DNA of 39,833 nucleotides from positions 1 through 39,833 of the IMG/VR virus record IMGVR_UViG_3300021373_002327. One strand, 5' to 3'. This DNA comes from a virus. Under the pieces are notes generated by a model. It was not told the origin of the DNA, did not search any database, and saw nothing but the letters and a program-made list of their open reading frames with translations. Within the stretch, counting starts at the first letter, position 1. Each line of letters starts with the position of its first letter. Shown here piece after piece: positions 17,131-24,818 of the stretch. A program made the position numbers and the translations under genes.

Positions 17131-17213
17131 AAGTCTTCGTTAATTCGTTTCGTTTCACTCAACTCATTTACTCGACTTAAATTTACTCCGTTATCACGAA
17201 GGTTGGAGTCATA

Positions 17214-17233
17214 ATTCTCCTATACAGGAGAAT
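17214..17233 (+). promoter_or_regulatory. Hairpin that would mask a ribosome-binding site
   Basis: ATTCTCCT, loop ATAC, AGGAGAAT: a perfect 8-base stem. The right arm contains AGGAG, placed three bases before the ATG at 17234. Folding would hide the ribosome site of the small frame that follows. It could equally be an unrelated terminator-like stem. Confidence 0.4.
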
Positions 17234-17290
17234 ATGTCATCACGATGGGCCATCGTCATCGTAAACTCGGGTGCTATTAGGAACCAGTGA
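17234..17290 (+). CDS. Possible 18-residue small ORF
   Basis: ATG at 17234 to TGA at 17288-17290 encodes MSSRWAIVIVNSGAIRNQ. The only support is a strong AGGAG three bases before the start, inside a perfect hairpin. No homologue is recognised, and such frames arise by chance. Confidence 0.2.
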   Translation: MSSRWAIVIVNSGAIRNQ

Positions 17291-17581
17291 GCCTTCTGTC
17301 CCCATACACTACCGTCTCATCTCACGGAAACACTATAACCTAGTTACGTTTAGTTATACTGCTTGTAGGTTGCTTTTTCTCATTGCCTACATCCTTTTAA
17401 TACTGATTGTCGTGTGTTTGTATCTTGTCCGCTATACATCTCTAAATCCCGCACCAGGATTACTGGATTGTCGAAGAGCCCGATTTTATATGCCTCGGTT
17501 GGGGCCGGTGTATAGTCCTATGTGTGCCTGTGTTGTGCCTTGATGTGAATTGTGTTCTAACTTGCGTTTTAACACACCTAC

Positions 17582-18004
17582 TTATAAGGTCTTTAAGGCT
17601 TCCTTAAGGATTTTTGAACCACCTACTCTGACGTTGATGATTCCATTGTAGTAGTCATCAGTTTCAAGTACTCGCCTTTCGAATTGCTCTCGGGCTTCTA
17701 TGTAACTTGCTACTCCTCTACTAGGGCAATAATACAATATTTCTCTACGAAATTTATCTTCTCCCAGCTCAGCAACATCATTATTCAAATGATCACTACT
17801 ACCCCAATAAGTACGCCAGTCACTCTCTTTAGTGCCTCTGCGTTTGTTCTTTTTTCCTTTTAATGGGGGTTTAGTTGTTTTGAATTTGGCTAATTTTTTG
17901 CCAACATACTTTTTGTTGTTAGTTAAATTTGTTATTAAGTAAACAAATGCTTCGCAGTCATCAGGTAATTCTGTAACTTCTTTATTATTATAGTACCAGC
18001 TCAT
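17582..18004 (-). CDS. GIY-YIG family endonuclease-like protein
   Basis: 140 residues. The GIY-YIG core is visible as VYLITNLTNNKKYVGKK (about residues 21-37), in which VYL and YVG stand for the two name-giving motifs. A basic loop follows (KGKKNKRRGTKESDWRTYWG), with the conserved Arg region, and then a helix with the candidate metal-binding Glu (YIEAREQFERRVLE). The protein is little longer than the domain itself, with no obvious DNA-binding tail, so it may be a Seg-like freestanding nuclease or a conserved T4-like marine phage protein of other use. Its ATG overlaps the stop of the gene-51-position frame by one base (TAATG), so it is part of the gene 26 operon. Confidence 0.75.
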   Translation of the reverse strand: MSWYYNNKEVTELPDDCEAFVYLITNLTNNKKYVGKKLAKFKTTKPPLKGKKNKRRGTKESDWRTYWGSSDHLNNDVAELGEDKFRREILYYCPSRGVASYIEAREQFERRVLETDDYYNGIINVRVGGSKILKEALKTL

Positions 18005-18237
18005 TATAAATCTTCTGTGCCAGATTGATTATTTTTCTTTTTAAAGTAATTATTTAATGTTTTTACATACATGTTTCTTTCATAAGGACTCATGCTCCAA
18101 AGCTCTGCATAAGTTACTTTTCCTTCTGAGTAAATCAGAGTTTCCATAATGTTTTTAAATATGGCCTCTGAGTCTTTTTTGAGCTTCTCTAGGAACTTGA
18201 GGATTTCCTCAGGTTCGGCCCTTGCTAGGAAGCCGTG
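18004..18237 (-). CDS. Gene-51-position frame, candidate -1 frameshift extension of gp26
   Basis: A 77-codon frame begins at the slippery site in gene 26 and stops at 18004-18006. It lies in the -1 frame relative to gene 26 and is open straight through the gene 26 stop. Key parts are EEILKFLEKLKKDSEAIFKN and YSEGKVTYAELWSMSPYERN, then MYVKTLNNYFKKKN. The first ATG is only at 18147, giving a 47-residue product with no clear ribosome site, and the residues before that ATG look like genuine protein. In T4 gene 51 follows 26, but gp51 there is about 250 residues. I infer that this frame is made mainly as a gp26 fusion, like the G/GT tail-assembly chaperones of other phages. Confidence 0.65.
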   Translation of the reverse strand, partial: HGFLARAEPEEILKFLEKLKKDSEAIFKNIMETLIYSEGKVTYAELWSMSPYERNMYVKTLNNYFKKKNNQSGTEDL

Positions 18238-19061
18238 AAAAAATTTACAGGATCGAACGATATAGGTGCTTCAAAGGTTTCATTGCATTCCTCACATTCA
18301 AATTGCATTGATTTATTAATACCTATCTTATTAATTTCTGCAACTTGCTGTTCTATAGCATTTCCAATTGATGCTTCACAGTTATCTAAAAACTCTCTTA
18401 TATGGCCACGGTCTGTAACAATTTTATCTTCTATTTTTATAGAATGTACAGCATCTACTATCAATGTGTAGTTCATATCTGCCATCCTCATAAAGTTTTC
18501 ATTAAAAACTTTTAATTTATCCATATCATCTGGTATATCTGCGAGTGCCTGCAAACTTCTTGTGCTCTGAAAACTGGCAATACCTGCCGTAATTGTGTTT
18601 TCATACTTAAATGGTTTTATTTCTATTTCTAAATCTTCAAATTTAACTGTGTAAACTTCATCTAAAATAGCCATAGTTTCTATAGCACCCTCGACACTTG
18701 CTACGCCTGAAATCGGTTCTTCACAAGTAGGACAAGGAGTTGATACTTCTATATCGTCTCCATGTGTTGCGCCTTGGATTGCAACTAATAGTACATCAAC
18801 GTCATTTGAAATAAGTTGATTTACTTTTTTAACATTTGGTACGCAACTAGATATTAGTTGATTTATTGCTTCTCCATTAAGTAAAGCATCTGGGTTTTTC
18901 ATAATAAGCTCGTCTTTGGCTGTCATAGGAAAAATAGGAAGTTCACCTGAATCAGGATAGTCTAAAATATCAGATGTGTAAAACTTACCTCCTGATGGTA
19001 TCTTTACATACAATTTTGGCGATCTAAAATGACCGCTTAAAGGATTTGGTGTATTTGACAT
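18225..19061 (-). CDS. 26: Baseplate hub assembly protein gp26
   Basis: 278 residues. The diagnostic stretch is KIPSGGKFYTSDILDYPDSG, followed by ELPIFPMTAKDELIMKNPDA and LLNGEAINQLISSCVPNV, which matches T4 gp26. Two CxxC pairs (Cys110/Cys113 in CPTCEEP and Cys256/Cys259 in CEECNE) probably bind zinc. T4 gp26 is about 208 residues and acts in hub assembly. The C-terminus is encoded by AAT-TTT-TTC, a U-UUU-UUC slippery heptamer in the correct phase, three codons before the stop (ACG GCT TCC TAG). The gene has its own late box in the divergent region shared with the tape measure. Confidence 0.88.
   Translation of the reverse strand: MSNTPNPLSGHFRSPKLYVKIPSGGKFYTSDILDYPDSGELPIFPMTAKDELIMKNPDALLNGEAINQLISSCVPNVKKVNQLISNDVDVLLVAIQGATHGDDIEVSTPCPTCEEPISGVASVEGAIETMAILDEVYTVKFEDLEIEIKPFKYENTITAGIASFQSTRSLQALADIPDDMDKLKVFNENFMRMADMNYTLIVDAVHSIKIEDKIVTDRGHIREFLDNCEASIGNAIEQQVAEINKIGINKSMQFECEECNETFEAPISFDPVNFFTAS
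18237..18243 (-). promoter_or_regulatory. Candidate -1 frameshift slippery heptamer
   Basis: T-TTT-TTC on the minus strand, read as AAT TTT TTC in the gene 26 frame at residues 273-275. After slipping back one base the ribosome reads CAC GGC TTC CTA, which stays open for 77 codons. A short stem (minus strand TGAGG-AAAT-CCTCA, 18198-18211) lies 25 bases downstream. That is farther than usual for a stimulatory element. Confidence 0.6.
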
Positions 19062-19088
19062 TCTATTAAAACTCCTGTTAATTAATAT

Positions 19089-19096
19089 GATAAATA
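19089..19096 (+). promoter_or_regulatory. Late-type promoter box before the tape-measure gene
   Basis: GATAAATA on the plus strand, 69 bases before the ATG at 19166. It lies inside the region that the opposing gene 26 transcript would cover. Confidence 0.55.
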
Positions 19097-19122
19097 TATA
19101 ATATGATATTTATTCACACGAC

Positions 19123-19130
19123 TATTTATC
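19123..19130 (-). promoter_or_regulatory. Late-type promoter box before gene 26
   Basis: GATAAATA on the minus strand, 61 bases before the gp26 ATG at 19061. It is placed beyond the plus-strand box at 19089-19096, so the two leader transcripts would overlap by a few tens of bases. Confidence 0.55.
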
Positions 19131-19165
19131 ATCATTAAAACTAGTGTTTATAGGAATTTAGGTAA

Positions 19166-21682
19166 ATGGCAGATATTACTTTTGAAGATGGCGGAGGTAA
19201 CCAGAGAACGGTACCCGAATGGGCCACTGAAAGTACATTAAAGCGATTAGTAACAGCCTTAACAGGAAAACAATCTAAAGAACAGCAAAAGAAGACAGAA
19301 GAAGCGTTCAAAGATCTAAGTGATGGTCTTGGTGATTTAGGAGACAATCTAGAACAAGCAGGAAAGGCCTTTAAAAATTCTAGTGAACAAGTTGGCGATA
19401 GAGCTGGTGAATTCATAGGTAAAGTTGTAGACAAAACTGTAGGTGTTGCTTTGCTGACACTTGGAACAGCCGCCGCAGTTACTACAGCAAGTTTAACAAG
19501 GTTAGGCACATCATTAAACACTCTTAGCCAATCAGGTTTAGCTCTTTCAGGTAATACAATACAGCAGATAGCATCTTTGAATGAATTAGGAGTTAGTACA
19601 GATGATGTAACTAAGTTAATGCTGGAAAATTCTCAAGCATTTAGATCGTTAGGAACCACCAGCACAAACCAGGTTATAAGATCATTTTTAGAAATTACTA
19701 GGCAGGGTAACGATCTAGGCATGAGTTTAGATGATTCTATAGAATTCTTAGGTGATGAATTAACATTGAGAACACAACTATTAAATTTAGGTGCATTAGA
19801 CTTAAAACAAAGAGGTAAAATGTCTGCAGATATAGTACAACTTGGTAAAGATCAGTTGGCGTTCTCTAAAGCACTAGGTGTTAGCACAAGTATACAAAGA
19901 GAGTTCTCACAGTCAGTTTTAGGGAATAACCAAATGCTTATGTCTAATATGATTAGAACCAGCAGTGAGTCTAGGGCTCAGTTATTCACAGGACTTCAAG
20001 GTTTTCTATCAGGCATGAGAGCAATGGGTGGTGAAGTTGGCGGTGAAATAGCCGAAGCAGTATTAGAAGCGGCCAGTATGGGAGCAATAGGATTTAGTGA
20101 TGCCGCTTTTGGATTTGTAACAGTATTGCCAGGATTGGCAGATAACATGCAAAATGTTATTGCAGACTTTGAAGCAGGTATTATAGATGGCAGTGAAGCC
20201 GCAATGGCATTTACAAAAGAATTAGGAAATTTAAGCCAGGGCGAAAAAGACAGGGTATTCCTATTAGCCAGGGCAGGTGACGAACAAGCCAAAATGATGG
20301 CAAAAGCCATAGTACAATTTGAAACGGCCGCACAAAGAATGGAAGATCAAGGCACAACAATAGAAAATGTGCAGGAAGGCTTTAATGCTTTTAACACAAT
20401 CTTGTCAAAATTAAGAGGTGCGATTAGTAGTCTAACTAATAACTTTATGGCCGGCTTTGGTGAGGGTGTTGGTGATGTTACAGATATGATGGCCAATTTT
20501 AGTAATCAAATACAAAGGTTACTATTGCAATTTTTTAATATGCAAACAGAAGTAGGAGATACATCTAACGGAATACAAGCATTAGGTAAAAAAGTAGGTA
20601 AAGGTTTAAATGATTTTTTAGTTGCTACTATAAGTTGGGTAAAAGGATTTTTACAAGCATTTGATGAAGACGACTCAGTAATGGACAAGTTTGGTCATAT
20701 TGCAAAAAGAGCCGGAGAGGCACTAGTAGACGGTATTATAAACATCATTCCATGGGGTGAAATTACTGCGGCAATAGTTGGTGGATTTACCGCTATACTA
20801 ATAGCAATGAAACTTAAAACATCAATCCTTGGAGGTGGTTTTGGAGCGGCCGCAGGTGGCGTGGGAGGTGCTGGAATAGGCGCCTCTTTGAAAAGTGCGG
20901 CAGTTGGAATGAAGGCTCTCGGCGGAGTACCAATAGCGGCAATTGGTAAAGCAAGTTTAATATTAGGTGTGCTTACAGCCGCTATAATAGGATTAGGATT
21001 TGCACTTAAAATAGCCGCCCCAGGTATAAGAGCATTTGGTGATGTAATGCTAAATGTATTTAATGGAATAGCCACAGTATTAGAAAAAGTGTATTCAGGC
21101 ATAGCAAAAGTTATTGCCACAATTGGTAATGCAATCAGGGGCGATGAAGTAGGCAAAATAAAAGCAGAATCTGAAGCTCATCAAGCCAGTGTAAAAGCCA
21201 CAACAAATGCAATTAAAGAACTAGACGGGTCTGTAGATGCAAACGGATTAATGTTAATGGCACAAGGTGTAGATCATCTGGGTGATGCATTAGGAAATTT
21301 TGCAGGAAAGATGAGCCCCTCAATGTTAAGTAGTATAAGATCTGGTTTTGCTGATTTAATAGGACAAGATTCTCCGATACAGGCAGTAATAGGAATGTCA
21401 GAAGATGCAGATCCTGTAAAAATTATGGATTTGGCAAAAGCCACAATGGCCACAAATGCGGCAAACTCTGGTGCAACCGCTTTAGACCCTACATTACAAC
21501 AAGGATCAACCACATTAAATACAAATAACAATACCAGCACGGTAAACAATACCACTAATACTTTTGCTAATAGTGACATGAAAGAAGCGTTAGAAATGGT
21601 GTACGCAACTAATCAAGCACAGAACGATCTCATTAAACGTACTAATAGATTGCTATCTGAAATTAATAACAAGACCGGTTAA
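19166..21682 (+). CDS. Tail tape-measure protein (gp29 role)
   Basis: 838 residues, with the build of a tape measure. A charged coiled coil sits at the N-terminus (QSKEQQKKTEEAFKDLSDGL). Long Ala/Gly/Leu-rich helical stretches follow, with hydrophobic segments near 90-110, 540-600 and 640-665 (LILGVLTAAIIGLGFALKIA). The C-terminus is Asn/Thr-rich (TNNNTSTVNNTTNT) and ends in a helix. It lies divergent from gene 26, as expected for hub and tail-length genes. T4 gp29 is about 590 residues. At roughly 0.15 nm per helical residue, 838 residues would allow a tail up to about 125 nm. Direct similarity to gp29 is not evident to me, so the call rests on architecture and position. AGG precedes the ATG. 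Confidence 0.75.
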   Translation: MADITFEDGGGNQRTVPEWATESTLKRLVTALTGKQSKEQQKKTEEAFKDLSDGLGDLGDNLEQAGKAFKNSSEQVGDRAGEFIGKVVDKTVGVALLTLGTAAAVTTASLTRLGTSLNTLSQSGLALSGNTIQQIASLNELGVSTDDVTKLMLENSQAFRSLGTTSTNQVIRSFLEITRQGNDLGMSLDDSIEFLGDELTLRTQLLNLGALDLKQRGKMSADIVQLGKDQLAFSKALGVSTSIQREFSQSVLGNNQMLMSNMIRTSSESRAQLFTGLQGFLSGMRAMGGEVGGEIAEAVLEAASMGAIGFSDAAFGFVTVLPGLADNMQNVIADFEAGIIDGSEAAMAFTKELGNLSQGEKDRVFLLARAGDEQAKMMAKAIVQFETAAQRMEDQGTTIENVQEGFNAFNTILSKLRGAISSLTNNFMAGFGEGVGDVTDMMANFSNQIQRLLLQFFNMQTEVGDTSNGIQALGKKVGKGLNDFLVATISWVKGFLQAFDEDDSVMDKFGHIAKRAGEALVDGIINIIPWGEITAAIVGGFTAILIAMKLKTSILGGGFGAAAGGVGGAGIGASLKSAAVGMKALGGVPIAAIGKASLILGVLTAAIIGLGFALKIAAPGIRAFGDVMLNVFNGIATVLEKVYSGIAKVIATIGNAIRGDEVGKIKAESEAHQASVKATTNAIKELDGSVDANGLMLMAQGVDHLGDALGNFAGKMSPSMLSSIRSGFADLIGQDSPIQAVIGMSEDADPVKIMDLAKATMATNAANSGATALDPTLQQGSTTLNTNNNTSTVNNTTNTFANSDMKEALEMVYATNQAQNDLIKRTNRLLSEINNKTG

Positions 21683-21706
21683 CATACCAAGTAATCAAAA
21701 AAATAG

Positions 21707-21734
21707 TTGACATTGATGATAAATAGTGTATTAT
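21707..21734 (+). promoter_or_regulatory. Sigma70-like promoter overlapping a late box, before gene 20
   Basis: TTGACA (21707-21712), a 16-base spacer and TATTAT (21729-21734). Within the spacer lies GATAAATA (21718-21725). The portal gene could thus be read both by unmodified host polymerase and by the late sigma. The ATG is at 21754. Confidence 0.5.
21718..21725 (+). promoter_or_regulatory. Late-type promoter box before gene 20
   Basis: GATAAATA, 28 bases before the portal ATG, leaving space for a leader with TAAGG. It would drive the whole head cassette 20 to 23, since no other copy of the octamer is seen before 28652. Confidence 0.55.
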
Positions 21735-21753
21735 AAGACATTAAGGTACATTT

Positions 21754-23472
21754 ATGAGTTGGAGAAAATATTTTTCGAGTGTTGATAACAGTGGTTTACC
21801 ATTAAACGTTACTGGTAATAACACGAGTACAGATGGTCCTGGAGCCGCTTCTAGCAGATATGCTAGTTGGTTACCAGAAGTTTATGCTGGCTCTCCAAAC
21901 AGATTAATGAGATATATGCAGTATGACCAAATGGATAACGATTTGGAAATAAATGCGGCCTTAGACACTATTGCAGAATTCGGCACACAAGAAGACGATT
22001 TTTCCAAATTACCATTTGGGATATATTATAAAGGTAGACCCAGTGATACAGAAGGAAAGATTTTAAATAAGTCTCTACAGCAATGGTGTCATTTAAATGA
22101 ATTGCACAAAAGAGCTTTCAGAATCTTCCGTAGTACAATTAAGTATGGTGATCAATTTTTTGTAAGAGACCCACAAACCTTTAAGTTGTACTGGACTGAT
22201 CCAGCAAATATAGAGAAAGTTGTTGTAAATGAATCAGAAGGCAAAAAGATTGAAACTTACTTTATTAAAAATTTAGCACCCAACTTTGGTGAATTACTGG
22301 CAACTAACCCAGCCGCATTACATAAGTCACCTTATGGTGCTGGTAGTGGACAGATGTTAAACACAAACAATGCCAGTGCATCTGGAAGTTATGTAACTGG
22401 TGCTATAGATGGTGTTAATCAAGGTGTGCCTGTTGATGCAGAACATGTTGTACATATTAGTTTAACAGAAGGTATGGATCATAGTTGGCCATTTGGAATC
22501 AGTATTTTAGAACCAATATTCAAAGTTTTCAAGCAAAAGGAATTGCTTGAAGACTCCATTATTATTTACAGGGTACACAGAGCACCAGAAAGACGTGTTT
22601 TCCAAATTGATGTTGGTAATATGCCACCTCATAAAGCAAGGCAGTACTTGGAACAAGTTAAGTATGAAGTACAACAAAAACGTGTACCAAATAAAAACAA
22701 ATCAGGAGAAAATGTTATAGATGCCGCATATAATCCGATGAGTATGTTAGAGGATTATTTTTTCGCACAAACAGGCGAAGGTAGGGGTTCTAAAGTAGAA
22801 ACATTACCAGGCGGTGAAAATTTAGGACAAATAGACGATTTACGTTATTTTAATAACAAATTATTACGTGGTTTAAGAATTCCAGCAAGTTACTTGCCAA
22901 CAGGACCAGAAGATGGAAGTGCAACATACAATGATGGTAAAGTAGGTATTGCATATATTCAGGAATATAGATTTGCAAGGTATGTTGAGAGACTACAAAA
23001 ACAAATACAAGAAGATTTAGACAGAGAGTTTAAACTGTTCCTTAAACATAGAGGCATAGAAATCGATAGTCATGATTTTGACATAACATTTAATGCACCT
23101 ATGAACTTTAGTAGTTATAGAGATTTACAACTAGATGCTGAAAGAACTAATTTATATAATACAGTAGCCGCTATACCATTCCTTTCACAGCAATTTAAAC
23201 TTAAAAAATATCTTGGCTTAACAGAGCAAGAGATGAAAGAAAATGAAGAGCTTTGGAGAGAAGAAAATAAATATCAAAAGTATGATGACGATAAAACTCC
23301 AGCAGACTTAAGAAACTTAGGTATTAGGCCACAACCAGATGCCGCAGTAAATCCAGATATGGAGTTAAATCCTGATCAGATACCTTTAGATGATCCTATA
23401 GCAGATCCGCTAAATACTGATGTAGGAACAGTTCCACAGGCACCAGACGGAACACCACCAGAGAGTATATAA
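21754..23472 (+). CDS. 20: Portal vertex protein gp20
   Basis: 572 residues, close to the T4 gp20 length (about 524). Typical portal stretches are RLMRYMQYDQMDNDLEINAA, RSTIKYGDQFFVRDP, and YFNNKLLRGLRIPASYLPTG followed by EDGSATYNDGKVG. The last 70 residues are Asp/Pro-rich and look disordered. It forms the dodecameric DNA gate at one capsid vertex and initiates prohead assembly. It heads the capsid cassette, followed with a one-base overlap by the small core gene. Confidence 0.93.
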   Translation: MSWRKYFSSVDNSGLPLNVTGNNTSTDGPGAASSRYASWLPEVYAGSPNRLMRYMQYDQMDNDLEINAALDTIAEFGTQEDDFSKLPFGIYYKGRPSDTEGKILNKSLQQWCHLNELHKRAFRIFRSTIKYGDQFFVRDPQTFKLYWTDPANIEKVVVNESEGKKIETYFIKNLAPNFGELLATNPAALHKSPYGAGSGQMLNTNNASASGSYVTGAIDGVNQGVPVDAEHVVHISLTEGMDHSWPFGISILEPIFKVFKQKELLEDSIIIYRVHRAPERRVFQIDVGNMPPHKARQYLEQVKYEVQQKRVPNKNKSGENVIDAAYNPMSMLEDYFFAQTGEGRGSKVETLPGGENLGQIDDLRYFNNKLLRGLRIPASYLPTGPEDGSATYNDGKVGIAYIQEYRFARYVERLQKQIQEDLDREFKLFLKHRGIEIDSHDFDITFNAPMNFSSYRDLQLDAERTNLYNTVAAIPFLSQQFKLKKYLGLTEQEMKENEELWREENKYQKYDDDKTPADLRNLGIRPQPDAAVNPDMELNPDQIPLDDPIADPLNTDVGTVPQAPDGTPPESI

Positions 23473-23684
23473 TGAGACTAGTAGAATTTTACAATCCAGA
23501 GTTTGATGAATTTCAAAAAGCAAATGCTGACGAACGTAGAAAGCCTAAACTTACTTTGGAGCAATTAAATAAGTTGCGTAAAGTAAGAGCAATTAAACGT
23601 GCAGAAGATATAGAGCATAAAAAATTCGTGTCAGTAATGTATCAACCACCTACGGATGCTGGAGCAGGTGGCGGACTTATCTAA
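23472..23684 (+). CDS. Small prohead-core protein (gp67 position)
   Basis: 70 residues, very basic in the middle (KANADERRKPKLTLEQLNKL, RKVRAIKRAEDIEHKKF), with an acidic/aromatic start (MRLVEFYNPEFDEFQ) and a Gly-rich end. It starts on the gene 20 stop codon (TAATG). In T4, genes 67 and 68 (prohead core) sit between 20 and 21, and marine T4-like phages have a small conserved gene here. I assign the role by position; sequence likeness to T4 gp67 is weak. The 3' end overlaps the next gene by 29 bases. Confidence 0.65.
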   Translation: MRLVEFYNPEFDEFQKANADERRKPKLTLEQLNKLRKVRAIKRAEDIEHKKFVSVMYQPPTDAGAGGGLI

Positions 23685-24675
23685 TCTATTCCATATAGAA
23701 ATAGTAAACTACGGTGAACGGAATCTAGACGATTGGTTAACAAACCAATTACAACGTCATAAACAAGAGATATTACAAAAAGGCTGTCTTTTAGACTTTA
23801 GTAGAGAGTCTAATTATTACTTAACAAGTGTAAATGACAAAGATGATATCTTTACAACTATTCATAAAATACTAGAACAGGCAAAAATTCCTGCAGATTT
23901 AGTGCATTTCTGTACAGGAAACTTACTTAATAAACAAAATTATAGTACATATATTAGTCTTAAAACAGCAGAAGATAATAATTTCCTGCCCTTTAAAAGT
24001 GCCTTTTATAAGGATTTTTGGCTAAGTCATACATTATCTTTCCATAAAGATCATAGCGAAAACTTTAATAAAACAAACAAGCCTAAGTATTTTTCCTGCT
24101 TAAATGGCAGAAATAGAAAACACAGAGAGTATACTTATGCGTATTTAAATCAGCATAACTTATTAGATAAAGGTATCTGTACTTTTGTTTGGAAAGGAGA
24201 AAGTGTTGATGGTTATACTACACCAGAAGATATTACAAGCCATACAGTACAATCAGATAATTTTTATAAAGTATTTGATAATACATATTATGATGTTATT
24301 ACTGAAACATTAACTGGTGAAGAATCAGTATCTCTCGATATAAAGCATTCTTGGTGGCAGGAAGTTTTTATAACAGAGAAAATTTGGAGAAGTATATATT
24401 ATAAAAGGCCATTTTTAGTGATAGGCAACAAGCATACTATAAAGATGTTACAGAGTTTAGGAATAAAGACATTTAATAATATTTTGTTTGATGAATCTTA
24501 TGATGAAATAGATAATTGGCAAATCAGGACTCATGCAGTATTAGAACAAAATAAACAAATAGTAGAAACATATAGTTTACCTGAACTAGAAAATATAATT
24601 CAGTCCCCACAGATATCTGAAATACTTCAATTTAATTATAATAAGATAAATAACATTGCAAATTGTTACAGATAA
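23656..24675 (+). CDS. Glycosyltransferase-like protein inserted in the head cassette
   Basis: 339 residues. The C-terminal third has VFITEKIWRSIYYKRPFLVI then GNKHTIKMLQSLGIKTFNNI and DESYDEIDN. This resembles the donor-binding region of GT10-type (fucosyltransferase-like) and exostosin-like enzymes found in marine phages, where an acceptor-activating Glu-Lys follows FxTEK. FSCLNGRNRKHREYTYAYL is another family-like stretch. No signal peptide is present, so it is probably cytoplasmic. The start could be ATG 23656 or GTG 23668; both overlap the preceding gene. T4 has no gene here, so this is an accessory gene between the 67 position and the core protein. It may decorate a virion protein or a host glycan; the substrate is unknown. 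Confidence 0.6.
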   Translation: MLEQVADLSNLFHIEIVNYGERNLDDWLTNQLQRHKQEILQKGCLLDFSRESNYYLTSVNDKDDIFTTIHKILEQAKIPADLVHFCTGNLLNKQNYSTYISLKTAEDNNFLPFKSAFYKDFWLSHTLSFHKDHSENFNKTNKPKYFSCLNGRNRKHREYTYAYLNQHNLLDKGICTFVWKGESVDGYTTPEDITSHTVQSDNFYKVFDNTYYDVITETLTGEESVSLDIKHSWWQEVFITEKIWRSIYYKRPFLVIGNKHTIKMLQSLGIKTFNNILFDESYDEIDNWQIRTHAVLEQNKQIVETYSLPELENIIQSPQISEILQFNYNKINNIANCYR

Positions 24676-24757
24676 TCATCAAGTAGCAAAATCATACAGA
24701 AAACACTCAAAAATAACCCATTTGAGCATAAAAACACAGTATATCTATAAGTATATA

Positions 24758-24788
24758 ACAGGCACACCTGAAATGTATGTTTCTGTGT
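24758..24788 (+). promoter_or_regulatory. Leader hairpin before the acidic core gene
   Basis: GCACAC pairs with GTGTGC, and inside it GAAA pairs with TTTC, giving an interrupted stem of about ten pairs in the 143-base gap before the ATG at 24819. A TATAAGTA element, a weak relative of the late box, lies just upstream near 24748. The stem may stabilise the message of this abundantly needed core protein. Confidence 0.35.
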
Positions 24789-24818
24789 GCGATAATTTAT
24801 TAAATTGGAGAGACCACA

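Larger units (their letters stand above)
17115..17581. other. 467-base convergent intergenic region, possible RNA gene
   Basis: The longest gene-free stretch in the window. It is less AT-rich and richer in pyrimidines on the plus strand than its surroundings. It contains several small hairpins: a perfect 8-base stem at 17214-17233, AATCC/GGATT pairing near 17445-17462, and TGTAGG/CCTACA near 17365-17391. TTCGTT-type elements repeat near 17136-17155. I see no tRNA with a standard T-arm and no CRISPR repeats. One 90-codon frame (17271-17543) has codon use unlike other genes here and is rejected. The position between two converging operons and next to a homing-type endonuclease fits a non-coding RNA, a decayed insertion, or an origin-like site. 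I cannot tell which. Confidence 0.4.

Noticed and set aside
17400-17520. Possible tRNA or degraded tRNA in the long intergenic region
   Set aside because: No segment gives a four-arm fold with a standard T-loop; only isolated stems are present.
17271-17543. 90-codon plus-strand frame starting with GTG, with a hydrophobic stretch
   Set aside because: Codon choice (CTC, GTC, CGC, GGG, CCG) is unlike every real gene here, there is no ribosome site, and it lies in a region rich in hairpins.
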